A stretch of 31,724 bases of DNA from a virus: positions 1 through 31,724 of IMG/VR virus record IMGVR_UViG_3300009161_000155; one strand, 5' to 3'. Both the position numbers and the translations under genes were made by a program. Each line of letters begins with the position of its first letter. Within the stretch, counting starts at the first letter, position 1. The notes under the pieces were generated by a model, which made no database searches, was not told where the DNA came from, and saw nothing but the letters and a program-made list of their open reading frames with translations. Shown here piece by piece: positions 1 through 8,250 of the stretch.

Positions 1-36
1 CCCGGGCGCTACCCCGGGCGCTACCCCGGGCGCTGC
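1..36 (+). repeat. Three tandem 12-bp repeats at the left edge
   Basis: The unit CCCGGGCGCTAC occurs twice and is followed by a third copy ending GC instead of AC. The array is in frame with the large reading frame that follows and encodes Pro-Gly-Ala-Thr units. It may continue to the left of the window, so the true copy number is unknown. Confidence 0.9.
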
Positions 37-2812
37 GCCGGTAGACTTGCGGAATTTAACCCGTTCCCCATCTTCAAACGGTGGTTCAGCATTAGTGCCT
101 ACTAACTTTTCTAACATTACTGCTCCAGTTGTGCGGGACAACCCGTATGCAATGCCTGCCGCCCCGGTTGCCCGTGCCGAGGGAAGCCCTGAAGAAGGCG
201 AAAAGCCCTTGAAAGATAAGATTGCAGGGTGGGTGCGGGAGACGGAAAAAACGGTTAGTAAGCCGTTGGGGTTGATGGAGATTCGCAGTTACGCCTCTAA
301 CCGTCCGAAAGAGTTGGGGTTAAAGGGCGAAGTAGGTGGAGGAGCGGATGCAATGAGGCACCTGCTTTTAGCGCGTGAGTTGCGGACCAAGTACCCTAAC
401 ACGGCAGGGGGCATGTTGTGGGCGCACGAAGCTATTGCGTCAAATCCTATTTTGCCGTGGCAATCGGACAAGGAGTATGCGCAGGACACCCACAACAATG
501 ATTTGGCAAAGCGGTTGATGGAAGAAAATCCGCAGGCCACGCGGGAGCAGTATGAAAAACGTGCGTTGGAGTCAATTCGTTCTGGGGAGGCCCAATCAGG
601 GCTAACGGAAAAAGACCTCAGATACCGTGCGGGTGGGAGCCCTGAAGAGGGTGAGCGGTCCATGGGCGATAAGCTGAAGGGCTATGGCGAGACGGCGGCA
701 AGTTTGCTCTCGGGCCTTGGCGCGAGCGTCCCGGCCGGGTATTCGGGGCTTGTAGAACTGGCGCGGACGCGTGATCCGGAGAAGGCGGCGGAGGAAATCA
801 GCCGTAGGCAAGCGGCCATGACCTATGAACCACGAACCGCGTCTGGAAAGAAGTCGACAGAGAGTGCGGCGGCGTTGTTGGAGAACCTGAATATTCCGGC
901 GCAATATGTGGGGGGCAAGGCATTTGAAGCCAGTGGGGAATCGCCCTTGGCGGGTGCGGCGGCGGAGACCCTGCTTGACCCGTTGAATTTTATTCCCGGT
1001 GCGAAGGCAATAGGAAAAGGAGCCAAAGCTGTGGGTAAGTCGCTTGCTCCAACAGCGGGTCGTATGTTGGAGAATCATTTAGAGCAACTTGGTATGGGGC
1101 CGATGTACGCGGTCAAACCCTACAAGGGAACTTTTGCGCGTAACTCGCCGGAGTTTTTGGCCAGCAAAGAACACCCTGACCCCTTGCGGCTTCCTGACGA
1201 TGACTATGTATCCAATCTTGAAAAGTATTATGCAAAGGCCCGTCAGCAGGTAAAGGACGCTGGTGGAGAGTTTCAAGAAACAACCCCTGCACAAAAACAA
1301 GCTATGCAGGAGTTTTATGCGGATAAGGTAATGCCCTACTTTGAGGAGTTGCATGGCACCTTGAGAGACCCTGTTTTTGAAAGTTTGATGGAGGGTCGAA
1401 TAACGCCGTATGGTAGATCAGCCGCTGAAGGAAATTTTAGACCGTACGCGATTAAAGCAGCAAAGCGTAAGACGGCACAGCAGACCGGGTTTCGTTACCC
1501 CGCGGACCCGGACGCTTACACAGACCTTACCAATCGCTATGATACCGCTACTGGGTTGACGCCGACGCTGTATTACACAGGCGAACCCCATCTGATCGAA
1601 TCAGCAATTAAACAAAACCCGTTAATTGCACCTAAAGAGGGTGGAGGCGTTAGTACCTTGGAAGGAGAGTTTATACCAACCAAAAAGTGGGATAAAGACA
1701 AAGCATCGCAGGTGGAAAGAAGACGAACAGCTGATTTTATTAGTGGGCAACTAACAAAGCAACAGGAAGCGTTGTCCCCCCAGCTTCGGAATCAAAACCT
1801 GAACCCCCCGGGAGAGGGAAATTATCATGGTGGGGTAAATTTAAAGGAGCCCGGTAATCTTAGTTCTTATTCGGACAAAGAAGCTAAAATTGCGTTGTCC
1901 GACTTGGAAAGAAAGCTATCCGGCGAACCGGCTACCGAGCTTCGCCAGAATCTCAATCCGATTGAGTGGGCAAAAAACGTGTTGGCAAAGACTCCCGAGA
2001 AAAACAAACAGGGATACAGCGTCTCGGACAAGATGCTTGAAGCAATGACCAGAAATGAACCGGTGTGGGACATTGGTAGCTCAACACGGGAAGCTTACGG
2101 CGCGTTGAATTTCTTGTCTCCGGAACACCTCAATGACTACATGCGGACGTTGTCCCCGGAGAAGATTAAAGAAACGCCTTTTGTACGAATGGTAGAAGAG
2201 TCCTCAAAATATCAGGTGTATAAGTCGGGGGTAGATCAGCTCGTAAAGGACATAAAAGCAGGAAAAGGTGTGGACCCCAAAGTGTTTTCTAACGGGGTGT
2301 CTGAGCCCGTAAAAACTTACGATGACGGGTTTCGTTGGGTTAAAGCTAATGACGAATCCGCGCTCAAGTTAAATGGAACGTCTATTGGCCATTGTCTAAC
2401 CTCGGGTGCCCGAAACTGTTCCTTGAGCGGTGAAGCAGGCGGAACGGGCCGTAAAAGTTTTGATAACGGGGACACCGAGATCTATTTCCTGCAAGATGCG
2501 CGTGGGGTTCCGGTGACCACGTTGGAGGTCATTAATGCTAAAGACCCCACCAAGAGGACAATTTCTCAGACCAAGGGCAACGGGACAAAGACGGGGGATA
2601 CGGCTCCGGTTGATTACGACAGCATGGTTTATGACCTTGCAACACAACTCAACCCGGTTAGGATAATTGAAGGCGAAAGATATCTGTCCCCCAGCATGCA
2701 GCAGTTGCAAAAAGCACTGCGTACTCCTCCACCACTTCCACTTAAAAGAGGGGGCGCGGTGAGCGCGGCCCGTCTCCTGAAAGAAATGCCAAGGACACAA
2801 CATGCCTATTGA
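2..2812 (+). CDS. Large mosaic virion-type protein with PcfJ-like C-terminal region (5' partial)
   Basis: The frame is open to the left edge, so the protein is probably truncated there. The first possible start inside the window is TTG at 47, giving 921 residues; numbering below uses that start. Upstream codons read Pro-Gly-Ala-Thr repeats. The sequence looks mosaic. RAEGSPEEGE (43-52) recurs as RAGGSPEEGE (194-203). Around 101-151 there is D-x2-R-H and then D-x-H-N-N (147-151), a pattern seen in other phage proteins. TYEPRTASGK near 260 resembles a segment common in phage internal proteins. The C-terminal part (about 765-880) has GHC at 781-783, then IYFLQDARGVPVTTLEV and ISQTKGNG. This order matches the PcfJ-like domain of phages and plasmids, whose biochemical role is not settled. 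The stop overlaps the portal start by 11 bases. A virion or packaging-linked role is inferred from position only. Confidence 0.75.
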   Translation, partial: PGATPGATPGAAPVDLRNLTRSPSSNGGSALVPTNFSNITAPVVRDNPYAMPAAPVARAEGSPEEGEKPLKDKIAGWVRETEKTVSKPLGLMEIRSYASNRPKELGLKGEVGGGADAMRHLLLARELRTKYPNTAGGMLWAHEAIASNPILPWQSDKEYAQDTHNNDLAKRLMEENPQATREQYEKRALESIRSGEAQSGLTEKDLRYRAGGSPEEGERSMGDKLKGYGETAASLLSGLGASVPAGYSGLVELARTRDPEKAAEEISRRQAAMTYEPRTASGKKSTESAAALLENLNIPAQYVGGKAFEASGESPLAGAAAETLLDPLNFIPGAKAIGKGAKAVGKSLAPTAGRMLENHLEQLGMGPMYAVKPYKGTFARNSPEFLASKEHPDPLRLPDDDYVSNLEKYYAKARQQVKDAGGEFQETTPAQKQAMQEFYADKVMPYFEELHGTLRDPVFESLMEGRITPYGRSAAEGNFRPYAIKAAKRKTAQQTGFRYPADPDAYTDLTNRYDTATGLTPTLYYTGEPHLIESAIKQNPLIAPKEGGGVSTLEGEFIPTKKWDKDKASQVERRRTADFISGQLTKQQEALSPQLRNQNLNPPGEGNYHGGVNLKEPGNLSSYSDKEAKIALSDLERKLSGEPATELRQNLNPIEWAKNVLAKTPEKNKQGYSVSDKMLEAMTRNEPVWDIGSSTREAYGALNFLSPEHLNDYMRTLSPEKIKETPFVRMVEESSKYQVYKSGVDQLVKDIKAGKGVDPKVFSNGVSEPVKTYDDGFRWVKANDESALKLNGTSIGHCLTSGARNCSLSGEAGGTGRKSFDNGDTEIYFLQDARGVPVTTLEVINAKDPTKRTISQTKGNGTKTGDTAPVDYDSMVYDLATQLNPVRIIEGERYLSPSMQQLQKALRTPPPLPLKRGGAVSAARLLKEMPRTQHAY

Positions 2813-5123
2813 CAAAGCATTAAATGAAGTTGAGTCGGGCAACGCCCTTTTGCTGGGCGAAAGCATGCCAGACGTTGAGATTATTCTGGAGGACGACGGC
2901 GGGGCGACGGTAGGGCTTCCGGAAGAAGAACTTTTGTTTGAAGCAAACCTTGCGGAAGTTGTTGACGAAGGTGAGCTTGGCCATATTGCTTCGGAATTGT
3001 CGACGCTTTTTGATGCTGACAAGACCTCGCGCGGGGAGTGGGAGCAACAGTATTCCAAGGGCCTTGATCTGTTGGGCTTTAAATACGAGGAACGCACCAA
3101 GCCGTTCAAGGGCGCTGCCGGGGTTGCGCATCCGCTGCTCTCGCAGGCGATTGTGCAGTTCCAATCGCAAGCTTACAAAGAGCTGATGCCCGCCGAAGGT
3201 CCTGTGCGCACGCAAGTGCTGGGCAAAGAGACTAATGACAAAATGCAGCAAGCCGAGCGCGTGCGGGATTTCATGAACTACCAGCTTACGACGGTGATGG
3301 AAGAGTACACCCCGGAGATGGATCAGGCGCTTTTTTACCTTGGGTATGGCGGTTCGGTGTTCAAGAAGGTGTATTACGACTACCACCTTGAGCGGATGGT
3401 GAGCAAGCTGGTATTGCCAGATGACCTGTACATCCCGTATAGCGGCTCAAGTGTCATGAGCCAATGCTCACGAATCACGCATCGCCTTGCAATGAGCGAA
3501 AATGACTACCGCAGACGTGTTTACAGTGGTGAATACCTTGATTTAGACCTAAAACCAAGCGCGCAACCGGCTATTCCGGACCAAATTGGCGAAAGAGTTG
3601 ACAAAATATCGGGTATTTTGCCTTCCAGTGAGACAGAAGAGCTGTTTTTCCTTGAGTTTCAGGTGGATTGGGACCTTCCGGGGTTTGAAGATGAGGATGA
3701 ATCGGGTGAACCCACAGGAATTAAGCTTCCCTATGTGATCACCATTGAAGAAAGCCAAAACAGGGTGGTTTCTGTGCGCAGAAACTGGGACCCAGAGGAT
3801 GCTAAGAAACGCAGGAAGCAGTATTTTGTTCATTACGTGTTGATCGAGGGCCTTGGTGCGTATGGCTTGGGTTTTGTGCACCTGATTGGAGGTCTTTCGC
3901 GGTCCGCGACAAGTGCTTTGCGTCAATTGATTGATGCGGGGACGTTGGCCAACCTGCCCGCGGGGTTCAAGGCCAAAGGCGCACGGATCATGAACGACGA
4001 TGTGCCGTTGCAACCGGGTGAATGGCGGGATATGGATGCCGGGGGTGCGGAACTGACGAGCCAGATGTTGCCAATGCCGTACAAGGAGCCTAGCCAGACG
4101 CTATTCCAGCTGTTGGGGTTCTGTGTAGAGGCAGGTCAGCGGTTGGCAAACACGGCGGACATGGCCGTGGGCGATGGAAATCAATACGCTGCGGTTGGAA
4201 CGACGATTGCGTTGCTGGAACGCGGGTCAATGGTGATGTCTTCGATTCACAAGCGTCTGCACTACGCGCAAAAACAAGAATTTAAGATGTTGGCGGCTGG
4301 GTTTGGGCAGTTCTTGCCTGACGAATACCCGTATGACGTTCCCGGGGCATCACGGACGGTCAAGAAAAAAGATTTTGACGACCTGATAGCGGTATTGCCT
4401 GTTGCTGACCCGAACATCTTTTCTTCAGCGCAAAGAGTGACCCTAGCCCAGACGCAGTTGCAGTTGGCGCAAAGCGCACCGCAAATGCATGACATGTATC
4501 AAGCATACCACCGGATGTACTCGGCGTTAAATGTGCGGGATATTGATGCAATTCTAAAACCACAAAACGTCCAGCACCCAAAAGACCCTGCAACAGAAAA
4601 CTCCGAGGTATTGGAAGGTGCTCCGTTAAAAGCGTTTGCTGGTCAGCAGCATGATGCGCACACGGTGTCGCATCTGATACAAGGTTTTTCGCCGATGTTG
4701 CAAGCTAATCCGGCCGCTGCCGTTAGGTTGCAGCAGCACCTCTTGGAGCACATGCGGTTGAAAGCGGAAGAGCAAACCGAAGCAGAATTGTTCAAGCAAT
4801 ACGGTAAAGACCCTAAAGACTTGATTTCTGCGTTGCAGAAAGAAGGCATGATTGCGTTAAAGATTGCCCAGTACATGCAAGATATCAAGGAACTTCAAAC
4901 CAAGTTGCAAGGCGATCAAAGTGACCCGTTGGTCTCGTTGAAAGAAAAAGAACTTGGGATTACTGAAGCATCTAACAAGGCTGATGAAGGATTGCAACAA
5001 CAAAAGCTCATGATGGATGCGCAGGAAGAGCAGGCCAAGATTGTTTCACAGGAAAAAATTGCAATGTTGCGGGCACAGCCCCCTTTTAGAGGAAATCCGA
5101 ATGCCACTCAAAACAGGCAGTAG
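2802..5123 (+). CDS. Portal protein
   Basis: A 773-residue protein that fits the portal of podovirus-like phages, the dodecameric ring at the head vertex through which DNA is packaged and leaves. Evidence: its length, its position before the scaffold and capsid genes, and a conserved block at about 99-142 (KPFKGAAGVAHPLL followed by QAYKELMPAEGPVRTQV). After this come DQALFYLGYGGSVFKKVYYD and a segment with LPDDLYIPY, as in other phage portals. The C-terminal 150 residues are rich in Gln, Lys and Glu and probably helical. ATG at 2802 follows AAGGAC and overlaps the preceding gene, which suggests translational coupling. The terminase is not in the window and is probably upstream. Portal identity is strong; the exact subfamily cannot be fixed by eye. 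Confidence 0.88.
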   Translation: MPIDKALNEVESGNALLLGESMPDVEIILEDDGGATVGLPEEELLFEANLAEVVDEGELGHIASELSTLFDADKTSRGEWEQQYSKGLDLLGFKYEERTKPFKGAAGVAHPLLSQAIVQFQSQAYKELMPAEGPVRTQVLGKETNDKMQQAERVRDFMNYQLTTVMEEYTPEMDQALFYLGYGGSVFKKVYYDYHLERMVSKLVLPDDLYIPYSGSSVMSQCSRITHRLAMSENDYRRRVYSGEYLDLDLKPSAQPAIPDQIGERVDKISGILPSSETEELFFLEFQVDWDLPGFEDEDESGEPTGIKLPYVITIEESQNRVVSVRRNWDPEDAKKRRKQYFVHYVLIEGLGAYGLGFVHLIGGLSRSATSALRQLIDAGTLANLPAGFKAKGARIMNDDVPLQPGEWRDMDAGGAELTSQMLPMPYKEPSQTLFQLLGFCVEAGQRLANTADMAVGDGNQYAAVGTTIALLERGSMVMSSIHKRLHYAQKQEFKMLAAGFGQFLPDEYPYDVPGASRTVKKKDFDDLIAVLPVADPNIFSSAQRVTLAQTQLQLAQSAPQMHDMYQAYHRMYSALNVRDIDAILKPQNVQHPKDPATENSEVLEGAPLKAFAGQQHDAHTVSHLIQGFSPMLQANPAAAVRLQQHLLEHMRLKAEEQTEAELFKQYGKDPKDLISALQKEGMIALKIAQYMQDIKELQTKLQGDQSDPLVSLKEKELGITEASNKADEGLQQQKLMMDAQEEQAKIVSQEKIAMLRAQPPFRGNPNATQNRQ

Positions 5124-5463
5124 TCGTAAGGTCGTCAGCTCCAACATAAAGGAGCTTGTCGACACGTATAAAAACAAGGGTCGAATTGGCTCAAGCAGAC
5201 CCGCCAGTAAAACTGCGGCGATCAAGCAGGCGATTGCTATTTCCTTGAACAAGTCAAAAGAAGACAAGCTCATGGCTGCGGGGGGTCCGGTGGGTGGGCG
5301 TCGTAGGCTGGCGCAGGAAGAAGGTCGTAAAAACGTCAAAAACTTTCCTCCGGAGAAGACGGGAGTATCGGTGACCACTCGCAATCAAGTTTCAGCTATC
5401 CGTAAAAAAGGAGGTTCCATAACTTACAAAAGAGATGGTAAACTCCCTGTTGGTGTGTACTAA
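5101..5463 (+). CDS. Small basic protein, DUF6496-like
   Basis: A 120-residue basic protein overlapping the portal end by 23 bases. The frame extends upstream to 5017, but ATG at 5101 is preferred because AGAGGA lies just before it and the conserved-looking sequence starts here. The N-terminal half (SSRKVVSSNIKELVDTYKNKG, then KTAAIKQAIAISLNKSKED) resembles the short DUF6496-type proteins of phages, which carry a K[VI]...HE/NI...KQA[IV]AIAL pattern. The middle, GGPVGGRRRLAQEEGRKN, is Arg/Gly rich. The role is unknown; the charge would suit nucleic-acid contact, but that is speculation. Confidence 0.72.
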   Translation: MPLKTGSSRKVVSSNIKELVDTYKNKGRIGSSRPASKTAAIKQAIAISLNKSKEDKLMAAGGPVGGRRRLAQEEGRKNVKNFPPEKTGVSVTTRNQVSAIRKKGGSITYKRDGKLPVGVY

Positions 5464-5483
5464 CTAACATAAGCAAGGCCACC

Positions 5484-5505
5484 AGACGGGGCCTTTAACC
5501 CGTCT
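5484..5505 (+). promoter_or_regulatory. 7-bp hairpin in the short gap before the next gene
   Basis: AGACGGG (5484-5490) and CCCGTCT (5499-5505) are perfect inverted repeats around an eight-base loop. The hairpin fills most of the 50-base gap and ends nine bases before ATG 5514. No T-run follows, so it does not look like an intrinsic terminator. It could be an mRNA processing or translation-control element. Confidence 0.4.
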
Positions 5506-5513
5506 GCTATTAC

Positions 5514-5714
5514 ATGGAATTAACCATGCTTGAGTTTGCAGAAGCTCTGTTAAAAGAAATTCGTCGCTTGCAACAGGACGCAGAAAGTCTTGTATTAAAT
5601 GGTTCCATTTCCGACATGGAAAGGTATCGCTTTCTGATGGGCAGACTTGAGGGTCTTAGATTTGCTGAGCAAGCCGTAAAAGACTTGCTTTCCAAAAACA
5701 AGGAAGATTTTTAA
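5514..5714 (+). CDS. Small helical conserved phage protein
   Basis: A 66-residue protein, probably one long helical hairpin: EALLKEIRRLQQDAESLVLNG, then MERYRFLMGRLEGLRFAEQAVKDLL. Small proteins with a YRxLxGxxxGL core are common next to portal or scaffold genes in podovirus-like phages. ATG 5514 and ATG 5526 are both possible; neither has a strong ribosome-binding site, and a hairpin lies directly upstream. The function is unknown. A head-assembly role is inferred from position only. Confidence 0.65.
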   Translation: MELTMLEFAEALLKEIRRLQQDAESLVLNGSISDMERYRFLMGRLEGLRFAEQAVKDLLSKNKEDF

Positions 5715-5730
5715 CCCCGAAAGGAGCCTT

Positions 5731-6195
5731 ATGAGTGCGACCGAAACCCTGACCGTTTTGGAAAAGAAGTGGAAAGAAGAAAAAGAAGAAAGAGGACCCG
5801 AGTTGGCCGATAGTTATGCTGATTCAGGCGTCTTAGACCCAAAAACCCTTCATGAGAAGGTTCGGGAGCGTGTTCCGCAGCCCACTGGCTGGCGAATAAC
5901 GGTTCTTCCCTACATGGGACGGGAGAAGAGCAAGGGTGGAATTGCCCTTCCGGAGCAAACGCGGCAGCTTAATCAGCTGACCACCAGTTGTGGCTACGTC
6001 CTGAAAATGGGCGATCTGGCCTACGCCGACCAATCCAAGTTTCCCAAGGGCCCGTGGTGCAAGGAGGGTGATTGGGTGGTTTTTGCCCGTTACGGGGGGT
6101 CTCGGCTGAATATTGAAGGTGGCGAAATCCGTGTTTTGAACGACGATGAAATTCTGGCGGTAGTTAACGACCCAGAAGACATCCTTCACATGTAA
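5731..6195 (+). CDS. GroES-like co-chaperonin
   Basis: A 154-residue protein whose residues 48-150 align by eye along the whole of GroES (Cpn10). PTGWRITVLP (51-60) is the first strand. REKSKGGIALPEQTR (64-78) corresponds to the mobile loop, with Ile-Ala-Leu in place of the GroES Ile-Val-Leu that binds GroEL. CGYVLKMG (87-94), KEGDWVVFARYGG (111-123) and LNDDEILAVV (136-145) match later strands. Compared with host GroES (about 97 residues) it has an extra acidic/basic, probably helical, N-terminal stretch of about 47 residues and a different roof loop containing KFPKGPWC. GAAAGGAG precedes ATG 5731. Lying between portal and scaffold, it most likely joins host GroEL to fold the capsid protein, as gp31 does in T4. 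Its identity is well supported; its client is inferred. Confidence 0.88.
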   Translation: MSATETLTVLEKKWKEEKEERGPELADSYADSGVLDPKTLHEKVRERVPQPTGWRITVLPYMGREKSKGGIALPEQTRQLNQLTTSCGYVLKMGDLAYADQSKFPKGPWCKEGDWVVFARYGGSRLNIEGGEIRVLNDDEILAVVNDPEDILHM

Positions 6196-6202
6196 GGCTT
6201 AT

Positions 6203-7150
6203 ATGACCATTGAAACCGAAGACACACAATTGGATTTAAAGCTGGGGGATGACGAAAAGGCGGTTACCATAAATTTGGAGGAAACCCAACCGGATTCGTC
6301 AAACCGACCTGTCGCATTGCAGGCCCCTGAAGTTGTGGCGGACACCCCTACAAAGCGCAAAAAACCGGATGAGCTGGGGGATTACAGCGAAAACGTCAAA
6401 AAACGCATTGATAAGCTGACTTCTCGCCTTCGAGAAACAGAACGGCGAGAGCAAGCGGCCGTGGAATATGCCCAAGGAGTACAGCGGCAATCGCAGGAAC
6501 TTGAAAAGCGCCTTCTGCATACCGACAATGGCCGTCTTTCTGAAGCTAAAACCCGGTCTGAGACGCAAGCAATTGCTCTGAAACAGATTATCCGCAAAGC
6601 TCGTGAAGAGGGGGATATCGACACGGAAACAGAAGCTCATGAGCGTCTGACTTCGCTGATGTTTGAGCAACGATCCATGACGGAAGAGACGCAAGCTAAG
6701 CAACAGGCGTATGACTCACGACAGGCCCAGTTAGCCCAGCAGGCTCAACAAGCCCAACGAGCCCCACAAGCACCCGCTCAACCGGACCCGCGGGCGGAAG
6801 AGTGGGCGGAGAGAAATCAATGGTTTGGCAAAGACACTGTAATGACCCATGCGGTTTGGGGAATTCATCGTCAATTAATTGAAAATGAAGGATTTGACGC
6901 CAGTTCGGATGAGTATTATGATGAGCTTGACAGGCGCGTTGTTGACACTTTTCCTAACAAGGTAAAGCGAGAAACAGCGCAACCTGCTGAAACCAGAGTG
7001 CAACGTCCCGTGCAAGCGGTTGCACCTGCTACCCGGTCCTCCGGGGTCAATACCGCACGCCGCTCCGTTCGACTTTCACCAAGTCAGGTAGCGATTGCTA
7101 AAAAACTTGGCGTTCCTCTTGAGGAATATGCCAAATACGTGAAGGATTAA
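6203..7150 (+). CDS. Scaffolding protein
   Basis: A 315-residue, highly charged and largely helical protein just upstream of the capsid gene, the usual place and character of a scaffold that shapes the procapsid and then leaves. An acidic N-terminus is followed by a long Arg/Glu/Gln coiled-coil-like region (about 60-165) and an Ala/Gln stretch around 170-195. Next come WAERNQWFGKDTVMTHAVWGIHRQLIENEG and SDEYYDELDRRV, a block common in scaffolds of this phage group. The C-terminal helix (LSPSQVAIAKKLGVPLEEYAKYVKD) resembles the capsid-contacting tails of other scaffolds. ATG 6203 follows AAGG closely, seven bases after the co-chaperonin stop. No protease motif is visible. Confidence 0.82.
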   Translation: MTIETEDTQLDLKLGDDEKAVTINLEETQPDSSNRPVALQAPEVVADTPTKRKKPDELGDYSENVKKRIDKLTSRLRETERREQAAVEYAQGVQRQSQELEKRLLHTDNGRLSEAKTRSETQAIALKQIIRKAREEGDIDTETEAHERLTSLMFEQRSMTEETQAKQQAYDSRQAQLAQQAQQAQRAPQAPAQPDPRAEEWAERNQWFGKDTVMTHAVWGIHRQLIENEGFDASSDEYYDELDRRVVDTFPNKVKRETAQPAETRVQRPVQAVAPATRSSGVNTARRSVRLSPSQVAIAKKLGVPLEEYAKYVKD

Positions 7151-7153
7151 ATC

Positions 7154-7639
7154 ATGGATAAGACACAAGTACCCTCGTTAGATCGCAAAGCTCGCACGTC
7201 CGATGGCCGTGAGGCAACTGCGCGTCGTCGCCCATGGGTTCGTCCTTCTAGACTTGATGCTCCTCAACCTCCAGAGGGGTATGCGTATCGTTGGATTCGT
7301 TCGGAAGTTAACGGTTTTTCTGACAAACAGCATGTGTTTGGTAAGTTGCGCGAAGGCTATGAACTCGTTCGTATAGAGGAATTGCCGGAAGAGCATCGTG
7401 ACTACATGCCTACTGTCGATGATGGCAAATACAAAGGCGTGGTTGCAGTAGGGGGCCTTATGCTTGCCAAGATTCCGTTGGAGACCAAAGAAGAACGAAA
7501 CGCATATTTTCTGCAAAAGGCAAGAGAGCAGATTCAAGCAATCGATAATGACATGATGAGAGAAAATGCACATGGGAGCATGCGCATTGGAAACCCTGAA
7601 CGGGACTCACGTGTAACTTTTTCTGGCCCTCGTAGTTAA
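7154..7639 (+). CDS. Conserved protein of the capsid cluster
   Basis: A 161-residue protein between scaffold and decoration-type genes. Residues 20-60 contain ATARRRPWVRPSRLDAPQPPEGYAYRWIR, followed by LREGYELVRIEELPEEH and GGLMLAKIPLETKEERNAYF. I recognise this pattern (RPWxPPSxLDxPxPPxGxxYRWVR, LREGxE, GGLxLxKIP) as a family found next to capsid genes in many podovirus-like phages, with no clear function. AAGGA lies before ATG 7154, three bases after the scaffold stop. It may be a minor capsid or assembly factor; a catalytic function is not apparent. Confidence 0.72.
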   Translation: MDKTQVPSLDRKARTSDGREATARRRPWVRPSRLDAPQPPEGYAYRWIRSEVNGFSDKQHVFGKLREGYELVRIEELPEEHRDYMPTVDDGKYKGVVAVGGLMLAKIPLETKEERNAYFLQKAREQIQAIDNDMMRENAHGSMRIGNPERDSRVTFSGPRS

Positions 7640-7664
7640 GGGCCGGGTTGACCCTAATCTTTTT
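7625..7664 (+). terminator. Terminator-like hairpin with T-run before the capsid genes
   Basis: GGCCCT (7625-7630) pairs with AGGGCC (7639-7644) across an eight-base loop that contains the TAA of the previous gene. A second short pair, GGGT/ACCC, follows, and then TCTTTTT ends at 7664. Stem plus T-run fits a weak intrinsic terminator or attenuator. It sits immediately before the ribosome-binding site of the next gene, so it could also act as an RNA processing site that sets capsid mRNA levels. The stems are short, so confidence is limited. Confidence 0.4.
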
Positions 7665-7675
7665 GGAGAATTTCA

Positions 7676-8248
7676 ATGGCTAACACAAATAAAGCCTTTG
7701 GTTTTCGTCCGGTAGGTCGTGTGGGTAGCACTGTTGCAAACCAAGGCAATACTTCTTACAGTATTTCCAGCAACTATGGCACCGCGATTTTTCAGGGCGA
7801 TTGCGTTACCTTGTCTGGAGGCTACGTTAACATAGCTACCTCTGGTCCGTTGTTGGGTGTCTTCGTGGGTTGTCAGTATACTGATCCAACCACCAAGAAA
7901 ACCACGTTTAAAAACTACTACCCGGGCAGCATCGTTGCTTCGGACATCGTTGCTTTTGTTGTTGACGACCCGACTTCCTCGTTTGTTGTTCAGTGTTCGG
8001 GCATCGCAGCTGTTACGGCCGTTGGTCGTAATGCAGTGATTGTCACGTCCACTTCGGGCAGCACCACCACAGGCATTTCTGGCCAACAGGTCGATGTTCC
8101 GGCCACGGGCAATGCTACTTACGCATGGAAAGTCATTGGCGTGTACAACGCTCCGGGGAATAACGATGTGCTCTCAGAGTACGCAGAGCTTATTGTTAAG
8201 CCGAATAACCATCTTTATGGTGCCAGTACCGGCACTGCGGGAGTTTAA
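7676..8248 (+). CDS. Probable capsid decoration/stabilisation protein
   Basis: A 190-residue protein, rich in beta-strand residues and nearly free of long helices, directly before the major capsid gene. It begins MANTNKAFGFRPVGRVGS, then has YGTAIFQGDCVTLSGGYVNIA, LLGVFVGCQYTD and an aspartate-rich ASDIVAFVVDDPTSSFVVQ. This succession (AFGFRPV, AIFxGDxVTLxGGY, GVFxGCxYxD, DDPxxxFxxQ) is typical of a family encoded beside capsid genes in podovirus-like phages, usually considered head decoration or stabilising proteins. GGAG precedes ATG 7676. It could instead be another minor head protein; the sequence does not show where it binds. Confidence 0.68.
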   Translation: MANTNKAFGFRPVGRVGSTVANQGNTSYSISSNYGTAIFQGDCVTLSGGYVNIATSGPLLGVFVGCQYTDPTTKKTTFKNYYPGSIVASDIVAFVVDDPTSSFVVQCSGIAAVTAVGRNAVIVTSTSGSTTTGISGQQVDVPATGNATYAWKVIGVYNAPGNNDVLSEYAELIVKPNNHLYGASTGTAGV

Positions 8249-8250
8249 TC

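Noticed and set aside
2396-3109. 237-residue - strand frame across the portal start
   Set aside because: It crosses the boundary of two well-supported + strand genes and shows no recognisable domain.
5484-5505. Intrinsic terminator after the 120-residue gene
   Set aside because: The 7-bp hairpin is not followed by a T-run and the next gene starts nine bases later; listed only as a possible regulatory hairpin.
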